From: an uncultured Lachnospiraceae bacterium
GTDB taxonomy: Bacteria > Bacillota > Clostridia > Lachnospirales > Lachnospiraceae
Assembly: GCA_949051815.1 (NCBI GenBank)
Contig: CARQVR010000048.1
Coordinates: forward strand, 1 to 24,786
DNA: 24,786 nt
Reading direction: 5' to 3'
The first letter of the stretch is position 1, and each line of letters starts with the position of its first letter. Of the stretch, positions 1-6,176 are shown in pieces. Under the pieces are notes generated by a model that saw nothing but the letters and a program-made list of their open reading frames with translations, ran no database searches and was not told the DNA's origin. The position numbers were made by a program, and so were the translations under genes.

Positions 1-1
1 G

Positions 2-49
2 CATAATGTGCCGAAGTGGTATGAAAAATTTGTGGCAGATATGGAGTAA
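2..49 (+). CDS. Possible C-terminal end of an unidentified gene
   Basis: The first bases can be read as the last 15 codons of a gene that enters from the left edge, ending at a TAA. The peptide is lysine/glutamate-rich with one Trp-Tyr pair and ends Ala-Asp-Met-Glu. It is too short to assign, and an open frame of this size can occur by chance. Confidence 0.25.
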   Translation, partial: HNVPKWYEKFVADME

Positions 50-162
50 AAATCATCGTGTGATTTTATAAATCATTATGGGTAACTGACATGTAACTTA
101 CAAATGCATAAATAATGTTGAAAAATCGGGATTCTAAGTTCAGTAAGAGATAGGAAATTGCA

Positions 163-168
163 TATAAT
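163..168 (+). promoter_or_regulatory. -10 box upstream of the antitoxin-like repeats
   Basis: A perfect TATAAT lies about 24 bases before the tandem repeats. No good -35 box is seen at 16-18 bases, so the promoter call rests on the -10 and on the position. A start near 175 would give an RNA of about 120 nt ending at the hairpin at 271-298. Confidence 0.45.
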
Positions 169-191
169 AAAAACAGATAGGAAACTATCTT

Positions 192-268
192 TGGAGAGTT
201 CCTGCCAGATAAGTGGAAGGTTTTGAACTCGGGAGAGTCCCTGCCAGATAGTGGGAGATTTTAAACTC
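192..268 (+). repeat. Two 39/38-base tandem repeats (antitoxin-type)
   Basis: Copy 1 is 192-230 and copy 2 is 231-268. Both carry a GAGAGT-CCTGCCAGATA core near the start and end in AACTC; they differ by a few substitutions and one base of length. A fragment resembling the repeat start merges into the terminator stem at 271. There is no spacer between copies, so this is not a CRISPR array. Confidence 0.8.
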
Positions 269-270
269 AT

Positions 271-298
271 AGGGAGCAGTAATGCTCCCTTATTTTTC
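271..298 (+). terminator. Intrinsic terminator between repeats and toxin remnant
   Basis: A perfect 8-bp stem (AGGGAGCA / TGCTCCCT) with a GTAA tetraloop is followed by TATTTTTCT. Its place between repeats and toxin gene is the hallmark of type III toxin-antitoxin operons. Confidence 0.8.
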
Positions 299-312
299 TG
301 GAAAGGGCTAGG

Positions 313-489
313 ATGGAACAATTTAAACTGTATAGTGTGTCAGATGAATATATAGAATATTTGAGGAAAGTGTTCCCAAATGTATATTCAAATAAGGAAA
401 CAACGAGAATCCATACGCGAAAGTATGTTGGCACAGTGATATGTTTGGAAAACTATCATTATTATATACCGATGTCCTTGCCCATTTGA
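313..489 (+). pseudogene. Truncated ToxN/AbiQ-family endoribonuclease toxin
   Basis: Reads 58 codons from an ATG and stops at TGA, with a second in-frame TAA directly after. The peptide follows the start of ToxN/AbiQ proteins: a beta strand with F-x-L-Y-x-V-S, a helix D-E-Y-I-E-Y-L, then a K-Y-V-G-T-V-I strand and Y-Y-I-P-M-S-x-P. Family members are usually about 160-200 residues, so roughly two thirds is missing, and sequence past 489 does not continue the fold. The repeats and terminator upstream support the assignment. It is probably inactive because most of the RNase fold is lost. An unrelated small protein is possible but does not explain the upstream architecture. Confidence 0.65.
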
Positions 490-554
490 TAATTTGAAAA
501 AGGTTGTAGTCCCTGGGGGAATGATATCAGAAAGAAATATCAAAGGATGCTTTT

Positions 555-1180
555 ATGGCTAATATTTTAATTGTGGAAGATGAAAAGAATATGCAGGATA
601 TCATCTGCGAATATATGCACAGGGGAGGGCACGCCTGCTTTACGGCTGCTGACGGCGTTGATGCGCTCATGATATTAAAAAACAATCCGATGGATTTAAT
701 GATACTGGATATTATGATGCCGCATCCTGACGGCTTTTCCGTATGCAAAATGGCATGAGAGATGAGCGATCTGCCCATTATTATGCTGACTGCAAAAAGT
801 GGCGAGGAGGATAAACTAAAAGGTTATGAGTATGGCGCCGATGACTATATGACAAAACCTTTCAGCCCTAAAATACTGCTTGCAAAGACAAATGCTTTGC
901 TGCGCCGCTTTTCTCTAAATCCGGCAGAGACACTCAGCGCGGGGAAAATAACGATATTGCCCATGGCGCATACAGTATTTCTGGATGGTCAGGAAATTAC
1001 TTTAACACATAAGGAATACGAGTTATTGCTCTTTTTATGAGTAATCCGGAACAGATTTTTCACGCGGGCAGTTATTAAATCGGATTTGGGGATATGATTT
1101 CGAGGGAAATACCAGGACGGTAGATACACATATTAAAACCCTGCGGCAGAAATTAGGCAGTGAGGGAAAATTTTGGTTCC
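555..1180 (+). pseudogene. OmpR/PhoB-family response regulator, decayed
   Basis: The receiver domain starts normally (M-A-N-I-L-I-V-E-D-E) and keeps the phospho-acceptor Asp in L-D-I-M-M-P. It is broken by an in-frame TGA at 756-758 where an Arg codon is expected. The frame resumes with P-I-I-M-L-T-A-K, G-A-D-D-Y and K-P-F, then the start of a winged-helix output domain (L-T-x-K-E-Y-E-L-L). A one-base loss near 1035 shifts the frame, a further small deletion lies near 1070, and the rest (T-V-D-T-H-I-K-T-L-R-Q-K-L) survives in another frame to about 1180. No histidine kinase follows. At least three lesions make a functional product very unlikely. Confidence 0.9.
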
Positions 1181-1273
1181 TGATGTATCTGTCAATTTCA
1201 AAACGGCAGCAAAAACACAGATAGCAAATTTTTTTATTGCTTTTTTTTCATTCCATGCTATAATTTTTGGTAT

Positions 1274-1346
1274 GGGGATATAGCTCAGTTGGGAGAGCGA
1301 TACGTTCGCAACGTATAGGTCAGGGGTTCGAGTCCCCCTATCTCCA
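1274..1346 (+). tRNA. tRNA-Ala (anticodon CGC)
   Basis: A 73-nt cloverleaf: acceptor stem GGGGATA/TATCTCC with the G3-U70 alanine identity pair, D arm GCTC...GAGC, anticodon loop TTCGCAA giving CGC, and T loop TTCGAGT. The outermost T-stem pair is A-C instead of a Watson-Crick pair. CCA is not encoded. Only 4 nt separate it from the next tRNA, so the two are probably cotranscribed. Confidence 0.93.
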
Positions 1347-1350
1347 CTTT

Positions 1351-1424
1351 GGAAGCATAGCTCAGCCGGGATGAGCGTTCGCCTCACACGCGAGAGGTCA
1401 TGGGTTCGAGCCCCATTGCTTCCA
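1351..1424 (+). tRNA. tRNA-Val (anticodon CAC)
   Basis: A 74-nt cloverleaf: acceptor stem GGAAGCA/TGCTTCC fully paired, D arm GCTC...GAGC, anticodon loop CTCACAC giving CAC, T arm ATGGG-TTCGAGC-CCCAT. CCA is not encoded. A terminator follows 13 nt downstream. Confidence 0.94.
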
Positions 1425-1437
1425 CGAGCTTGAGAAG

Positions 1438-1477
1438 AGAAGTCGGAATGAGACGCTGCCATTCCGGCTTCTTTTTC
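1438..1477 (+). terminator. Intrinsic terminator after the tRNA pair
   Basis: A 13-base inverted repeat (AGAAGTCGGAATG with CATTCCGGCTTCT, one G-T pair) with a 9-nt loop is followed by TTTTTCC. Confidence 0.85.
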
Positions 1478-1508
1478 CGCGCATGGAAGCACGGAGCAAC
1501 GCGAACGA

Positions 1509-1525
1509 GAAATGCGAAGCATTTC
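1509..1525. other. Short perfect hairpin in the leader of the yitT-like gene
   Basis: GAAATGC and GCATTTC around a GAA loop. It lies 53 bases before the chosen start codon, in a leader that also holds the inverted repeat CCGG-AAA-CCGG. The frame is open through this leader, but the purine-rich ribosome site directly before 1579 argues against translation from 1483. Confidence 0.4.
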
Positions 1526-1578
1526 GAGTCTCTGCATATGCGAATAAGGCGGGCCGGAAACCGGCAGGGGGAATAGCT

Positions 1579-2433
1579 ATGACAAAACGGAAAAAGATTA
1601 TCAAGGAATATATACTGATTACAATCGCCGTGATCCTTATGGACATCGGCGTCTATGTCTTTAAGTTCCCGAACAACTTTTCCTTCGGCGGGGTCTCCGG
1701 TCTGGCGGTGGTGGTGACGCACTTTACACCCTTTACGGCCTCCCAGATCAACCTCATTATTAACATGATTCTGCTGGTGTTCGGCTTTCTGTTTCTGGGA
1801 AAGAATTTCGGGGTGAAGACAGCGTATGTGACAGTAGTGTCATCTTTGCTGCTGAATCTGATGGAAGCGTTGTTCCCTATGAGCGCGCCGCTTACCGATG
1901 AAACGACGCTGGAGCTTTTTTATGCCATTGCGCTTCCTGCGCTTGCCTCGGCGCTTCTGTTTTATGAGAATGCCTCCGGCGGCGGTACGGACATCATAGC
2001 GATGGTATTAAAGAAATATTCAACCATGGACATATCGGCGGCGCTCATGGCGGTGGACGCCATCATCGTGGTGGTGGCCTGCTTTGCCTTTGACACGAGG
2101 ACGGGACTTTTCTCGATTTGCGGACTGATGGCGAAATCGCTTGTGATTGATAAGGCGATTGAGCGCATGAAGCTGAGTAAATATTTTACGATCATATGCA
2201 GTAAGCCGCAGCCGATCTGTGACTTTATTATGAATGATCTGAAACGGAGTGCGACGGTATACAAGGCGGAGGGCGCTTACACCCACAAAGACCGTGTCGT
2301 GATACTGACGGTTATGGATCCGAAGCAGGCGGTGCTCCTGGAGCGGCATATTCAGGCGGTTGACCCGGATGCTTTTCTCATGGTGACGAAGAGCAGTGAG
2401 ATTATGGGAAAGGGATTTAAGAGGTATATTTAA
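1579..2433 (+). CDS. YitT-family membrane protein (DUF161 + DUF2179)
   Basis: 284 aa. Five to six hydrophobic segments span about residues 8-200, including the conserved F-P-N-N-F-S-F-G-G-V-S-G-L-A turn and the E-N-A-S-G-G-G-T-D-I-I-A loop. A soluble C-terminal domain of about 80 residues (S-K-Y-F-T-I-I-C-S to the end) is of the DUF2179 type. The family is an inner-membrane protein found in many Firmicutes; its transported substrate, if any, is not established. ATG 1579 was chosen because AGGGGG lies 6-7 bases upstream; the open frame starts 32 codons earlier in low-quality leader sequence. The MATE gene follows 2 bases after the stop, so the two probably form an operon. Confidence 0.88.
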   Translation: MTKRKKIIKEYILITIAVILMDIGVYVFKFPNNFSFGGVSGLAVVVTHFTPFTASQINLIINMILLVFGFLFLGKNFGVKTAYVTVVSSLLLNLMEALFPMSAPLTDETTLELFYAIALPALASALLFYENASGGGTDIIAMVLKKYSTMDISAALMAVDAIIVVVACFAFDTRTGLFSICGLMAKSLVIDKAIERMKLSKYFTIICSKPQPICDFIMNDLKRSATVYKAEGAYTHKDRVVILTVMDPKQAVLLERHIQAVDPDAFLMVTKSSEIMGKGFKRYI

Positions 2434-2435
2434 CG

Positions 2436-3776
2436 ATGGCGGTACATGTAAAGAATATGACCACGGGCAAGCCGGGAAAGCTGATTCTGGCCTTTTCTCT
2501 CTCCCTCGTGGCAGGGAATGTCTTTCAGCAGCTATACACTGTGGTAGATACCATGGTTGTGGGAAAATATCTCGGTGTAAGCGCGCTGGCGGCACTGGGA
2601 GCCTCGGACTGGCTGAACTGGCTGATGCTGGGGGTGATACAGGGACTGACGCAGGGCTTCGGCATCCGGATGGCGCAGGAGTTTGGCGCGGGCAGGATGG
2701 AAGAACTAAAAAAGAGCGTGGGAAGCGCGGCTGTGCTGTCCATGCTTTCTGCCGTTGTACTGGTGGCAGCAGGGCAGCTTTTTGCAAGACCTGTACTGAC
2801 GCTTTTGCAGACGCCGCAGGAGATCATCGGGTATTCGCTTCTCTATCTGCGGATTATGTTCGCGGGTGTACCGATTGTCATGCTTTACAATCTGCTTGCG
2901 TGTATTCTCCGCTCCATGGGGGACAGCAGGACGCCCCTGAATGCGATGATCGTTGCTTCGGTGATAAACATTGTGCTGGATTATCTCTTTGTGCTTGGCT
3001 TTGAGTGGGGAATTGCAGGCGCGGCAGCGGCCACTTTGATTGCCCAGGCGGTTTCGGGCGTGTTCTGTTTCTACCATATTAAAAAGATTGCCTTCCTGAA
3101 ACTTTCGCGGACGGATTTTCACTTGCAGAGAGAGCTCTGTGCAAAACTGTTTATGCTGGGACTGCCTATGGCCTTTCAGAACGGAATCATTGCCATCGGG
3201 GGTATGATTGTACAGTTTGTGGTGAACAGGTACGGCGTGATTTTTATAGCGGGATTTACGGCGACGAACAAGCTCTACGGGCTGTTGGAGATCGCGGGCA
3301 CTTCCTACGGATATGCGATGGTGACTTATGTGGGACAGAATCTCGGGGCGGGCAGGTATGACCGGATCAAAAGCGGGATGCGTGCGGCCATGGGGATCGC
3401 CATGGCGACCTCCGCCTTTATCGCGGTGTGTATGCTCGTTTTCGGGAAATATCTTCTGGGACTGTTTATTTCCGGGACGCCGGAAGTGGTGGAGCAGACC
3501 ATGCGGATCGCCTATTTTTATCTGGCGGTGATGAGCGTCTGCCTGCCGGTCCTCTATGTGCTGCATGTGACACGTTCCGCGCTGCAGGGTATGGGCAACA
3601 CGATCCTGCCGATGATGTCCGGCGTAGCGGAGTTTGTGATGCGGACCCTGTCGGTAATTTTTCTGCCCATGCTTTTGGGCGAGGCCGGCATTTTCTTCGC
3701 GGAGATCGCGGCATGGCTCGGTGCGGACGTGGTGCTGGTGATCAGCTACTTTACCCAGATGAAGAAACTGGCATAG
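2436..3776 (+). CDS. MATE-family multidrug/cation efflux transporter
   Basis: 446 aa with about twelve membrane helices in two homologous halves, normal length for the family. Typical features are G-N-V-F-Q-Q-L-Y-T-V-V-D-T-M-V-V-G near residue 27, the repeated L-G-x-P-M-A-F-Q-N segment opening the second half near residue 240, and V-G-Q-N-L-G-A-G. Family members export drugs or organic cations with Na+ or H+ antiport. Translation starts 2 bases after the yitT-like stop, suggesting coupling. The 3' end faces a minus-strand gene across a spacer holding a bidirectional hairpin. The substrate cannot be read from the sequence. Confidence 0.92.
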   Translation: MAVHVKNMTTGKPGKLILAFSLSLVAGNVFQQLYTVVDTMVVGKYLGVSALAALGASDWLNWLMLGVIQGLTQGFGIRMAQEFGAGRMEELKKSVGSAAVLSMLSAVVLVAAGQLFARPVLTLLQTPQEIIGYSLLYLRIMFAGVPIVMLYNLLACILRSMGDSRTPLNAMIVASVINIVLDYLFVLGFEWGIAGAAAATLIAQAVSGVFCFYHIKKIAFLKLSRTDFHLQRELCAKLFMLGLPMAFQNGIIAIGGMIVQFVVNRYGVIFIAGFTATNKLYGLLEIAGTSYGYAMVTYVGQNLGAGRYDRIKSGMRAAMGIAMATSAFIAVCMLVFGKYLLGLFISGTPEVVEQTMRIAYFYLAVMSVCLPVLYVLHVTRSALQGMGNTILPMMSGVAEFVMRTLSVIFLPMLLGEAGIFFAEIAAWLGADVVLVISYFTQMKKLA

Positions 3777-3780
3777 TCTT

Positions 3781-4042
3781 TCTAAACGAAGCAGCCTGTG
3801 CAGCCGGATTCTGAGAAGTAGATATCACTACAAGAATAGCGTTACAGAGAATGCCGTATTGAGACATTCTCTAACGTGAGACATAGTACTTCTAAACGAA
3901 GCAGCCTGTGCAGCCGGATTCTGAGAAGCAGATATCACTACAAGAATAGCGTTACAGAGAATGCCGTATTGAGACATTCTCTAACGTGAGACATAGTACT
4001 TCTAAACGAAGCAGCCTGTGCTGCTGGGTTTTTAGAAGTACT
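3781..4042. repeat. 110-bp tandem repeat with paired hairpins, two copies plus a partial third
   Basis: Copies at 3781-3890 and 3891-4000 differ by about one base, and a third starts at 4001 and stops at the hairpin ending 4042. Each unit holds hairpin A (CTTCTAAA-CGAAGCAGCC ... GAGAAG) and hairpin B (AGAGAATG ... CATTCTCT, for example 3846-3872). A diverged relative lies at 10347-10434. It fills the convergent spacer between the MATE and dehydrogenase genes. Confidence 0.9.
3995..4042. terminator. Probable bidirectional terminator hairpin of the repeat family
   Basis: AGTACTTCTAAA at 3995-4006 pairs perfectly with TTTAGAAGTACT at 4031-4042, with an inner AGCAGC/GCTGCT stem. It sits between the 3' ends of two convergent genes. 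T-rich tracts are short, so termination is inferred mainly from position and stem strength. Confidence 0.55.
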
Positions 4043-4053
4043 TCTCACGTTTC

Positions 4054-4869
4054 TCACGTTTGCCACCCCCCATCCAGCGTAATGACCTGACCGGTCAGAT
4101 AGGAGGGCGCGTTGACGATAGAGAGCAGAAGTTTAGCGACTTCCGACGCCTGACCAATCCGGTCAGCGGGTATTTCGGCCCTCAGAGCGGAAAGTTCTTC
4201 CTCCGAAAAGCAACGGTTCATGTCTGTGTCGATGACGCCGCAGGCGATGGCGTTGACCTGAATACCGCTGGGAGCAAGCTCCTTTGCAAGCGCTTTTGTG
4301 AAGGTGTTTACGCCGCCTTTAGAGGCGGAATAGGCCACTTCCATGGAGGCGCCCGCATTGCCCCAGACGGAGGAAATATTGATGATTTTTCCCGCGTGGC
4401 GCTTTAACATCATGGGTATGGCCAGACGGCATGTATAGAACAGTGCGTTCAGATTGACATTCATAAGTGTCTGCCATTCTTCCGCCGTCATTTCGTGCAG
4501 CAGTCCGACATGGGAGATGCCGGCGTTGTTGACTAAAAGAGTCAGGTCCTCTATCTGTGAAAAGACCTCATTGACGGCCTGTATATCCCCCATATCGGCA
4601 ATAATGGGCGTACATGCGATATGACAGGTTTCTGACAGATGATATGACAAATTTGTCAGTTCCTTTTCAGAACGGCGGCAGGTGAGATACAGGCGGTATC
4701 CTTCTTCGGCCAGCGCCTGCGCTATGGCTCGGCCGATGCCCCGGGAAGCGCCGGTGACGAGAGCGGAACGCGGTATGGGAGTAAGGCCGTCGGAAACCGG
4801 GTTTTCCAATCGGTCTGCGGTGCTTTGTTCATCTTGTTTTCTCATTTTTACAGATCCATTCTTTTTCAT
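4054..4869 (-). CDS. SDR-family oxidoreductase (FabG-like)
   Basis: 271 aa, with a hydrophilic N-terminal extension of about 33 residues before the Rossmann fold. Visible motifs: T-G-A-S-R-G-I-G at 39-46 for NAD(P) binding, N-N-A-G at 114-117, and the catalytic set N139, S167, Y180, K184 in Y-S-A-S-K. It ends with L-T-G-Q-V-I-T-L-D-G-G as in 3-oxoacyl-ACP reductases. No fatty-acid genes are adjacent, so a dedicated FabG role is not supported and the substrate is unknown. The start is uncertain: ATG 4869 and ATG 4845 are both possible and neither has a strong ribosome site. It is divergent from trxB and convergent with the MATE gene. Confidence 0.88.
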   Translation of the reverse strand: MKKNGSVKMRKQDEQSTADRLENPVSDGLTPIPRSALVTGASRGIGRAIAQALAEEGYRLYLTCRRSEKELTNLSYHLSETCHIACTPIIADMGDIQAVNEVFSQIEDLTLLVNNAGISHVGLLHEMTAEEWQTLMNVNLNALFYTCRLAIPMMLKRHAGKIINISSVWGNAGASMEVAYSASKGGVNTFTKALAKELAPSGIQVNAIACGVIDTDMNRCFSEEELSALRAEIPADRIGQASEVAKLLLSIVNAPSYLTGQVITLDGGWQT

Positions 4870-4903
4870 ATTTTTCAGATACTGATATATTAGATGTTAT
4901 TTT

Positions 4904-4933
4904 TTGATATTTACACATAAAAAGTTTTATACT
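4904..4933 (+). promoter_or_regulatory. Candidate promoter for trxB
   Basis: TTGATA at 4904-4909, an 18-bp spacer and TATACT at 4928-4933 fit a housekeeping sigma promoter. The start codon is about 100 nt downstream; a second TATACT at 4958-4963 has no matching -35. Confidence 0.5.
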
Positions 4934-5038
4934 GTAAAGGGTATCTTACTTAAAGAGTATACTACAGATGGCAGGGAATGTCATCCGGGTGAGGGAAGCG
5001 GGACCGGGAAGTCCTGTAACAGGAAGGAGTGGGTTTTT

Positions 5039-5959
5039 ATGTATGATCTGATTATTGTCGGAGCAGGTCCGGCAGGTTTGTCGGCGGCGGTTTACGGCAG
5101 GCGCGCGGGGCTTGACCTTATTGTAATAGAGCAGACCCCCATGGGCGGCGGTCAGGTGGTGGACACATATGAAGTGGATAATTATCCGGGGATGCCTGGG
5201 ATCAACGGGTTTGATCTGGCACAGAAATTCCGCAGCCATGCGGACGGACTCGGCGTCGTATTCAAGGGCGGCAGGGTTGCGGCAGTCAGGGACGAGGGAG
5301 ACGTAAAAGTCGTGGAAACCGCGGACGGTACGGTCTATGAGGCGCGGACGCTGATCCTTGCGGGCGGTGCGGAACACGCGAAGCTGGGCGTGCCGGGGGA
5401 GGATGTGTACAGAGGGCAGGGCGTGTCTTATTGCGCCACCTGTGACGGCGCCTTCTTTAAGAAGAGAGACGTAGCGGTCGTGGGCGGCGGCGATGTGGCG
5501 GTGGAGGATGCCGTATATCTGGCCAGATTCTGCCGCAAGGTGTATCTGATCCACAGGCGGGACAGTCTGCGGGCCGCGAAAAGTCTTCAGGAAAAACTGT
5601 TTTCCTGTGAAAACGTGGAAGTGGTCTGGAACAGCACATTACAGAAGATAAGCGGAACCGGTCTGGTGGAAGGAATATGCATCCGCTCATCGGACGGGGA
5701 CACGGAGCGGGAGCTTGCGGTGGAAGGCGTCTTTATTGCGGTGGGAATGCGTCCCAACACGGAAATTTACCGCGCTGTAGCGGCCTGCGACGAGAGCGGT
5801 TATCTCATAGCGGGAGAGGACTGTGCCACCAGTGTTTCCGGCATATTTGCGGCGGGGGATATCCGCACAAAGGCGCTCCGGCAGATCGTGACGGCAGTGT
5901 CCGACGGGGCGTGCGCCGTGGCTTCGGTGGAGAAATATCTCATTTCCCAAACACAATAA
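5039..5959 (+). CDS. trxB: Thioredoxin reductase-like FAD/NAD(P)H oxidoreductase
   Basis: 306 aa, normal length for low-molecular-weight thioredoxin reductase. FAD-binding G-A-G-P-A-G is at 8-13, the redox-active disulfide C-A-T-C at 132-135, the second Rossmann motif G-G-G-D-V-A at 149-154, the NADPH-phosphate motif H-R-R-D-S-L-R-A at 172-179, and the FAD motif G-D-I-R near 273. It transfers electrons from NADPH to thioredoxin in the cytoplasm. ATG 5039 was chosen over an upstream in-frame start because AAGGAG lies 8-9 bases before it and M-Y-D-L-I-I-V-G is the family start. No thioredoxin gene is adjacent, so a partner other than classical thioredoxin is possible. Confidence 0.93.
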   Translation: MYDLIIVGAGPAGLSAAVYGRRAGLDLIVIEQTPMGGGQVVDTYEVDNYPGMPGINGFDLAQKFRSHADGLGVVFKGGRVAAVRDEGDVKVVETADGTVYEARTLILAGGAEHAKLGVPGEDVYRGQGVSYCATCDGAFFKKRDVAVVGGGDVAVEDAVYLARFCRKVYLIHRRDSLRAAKSLQEKLFSCENVEVVWNSTLQKISGTGLVEGICIRSSDGDTERELAVEGVFIAVGMRPNTEIYRAVAACDESGYLIAGEDCATSVSGIFAAGDIRTKALRQIVTAVSDGACAVASVEKYLISQTQ

Positions 5960-6106
5960 TTACAAAAATATTACGAATCTGTTTAAGGTAAAATATGCCA
6001 TCTTTTGACACGGGTTTCACGTCGTAAATACCGAAAAATCAAGGTTTTTGTGAGAAAGGCACAATAACTTGCGTGTATGTGTGCGCTTTGATGGTAGATG
6101 CTGTGG

Positions 6107-6135
6107 TTGACAAAACGTATATTCAATGCTATATT
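6107..6135 (+). promoter_or_regulatory. Promoter of the NlpC/P60 gene, with paired TGTAAC sites
   Basis: TTGACA at 6107-6112, a 17-bp spacer and TATATT at 6130-6135. Two direct TGTAAC repeats follow at 6145-6150 and 6156-6161, 11 bp apart, which is one helical turn and close to the predicted transcription start. Confidence 0.75.
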
Positions 6136-6176
6136 ATAGCCAGATGTAACAATTCTGTAACAAATGAGGTGTTTTT

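Larger units (their letters stand above)
175..298 (+). ncRNA. Candidate ToxI-like antitoxin RNA of a type III toxin-antitoxin locus
   Basis: Seen: two tandem copies of a 38-39 base unit, then at once an intrinsic terminator, then a small gene whose protein start matches the ToxN/AbiQ fold. Known: in type III systems (ToxIN, AbiQ, CptIN, TenpIN) a repeat RNA is made from its own promoter, a terminator limits read-through into the toxin gene, and the toxin cuts the RNA into repeat-length pieces that bind and inhibit it. Inferred: this is such an antitoxin with about two repeats. The toxin is truncated here, so the RNA may be a relic or may still neutralise related toxins. Confidence 0.55.

Noticed and set aside
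192..268. Possible CRISPR array
   Set aside because: The two 38-39 base units touch with no spacer between them, and no cas genes are near.
76..321. 81-codon minus-strand frame over the antitoxin-like repeats
   Set aside because: It covers the tandem repeats and the terminator in antisense and has no ribosome site or domain; the repeats explain the region better.
3781..4042. CRISPR-like or IS-end interpretation of the 110-bp repeats
   Set aside because: Units are directly adjacent and nearly identical, with no variable spacers and no transposase; a diverged copy lies elsewhere.
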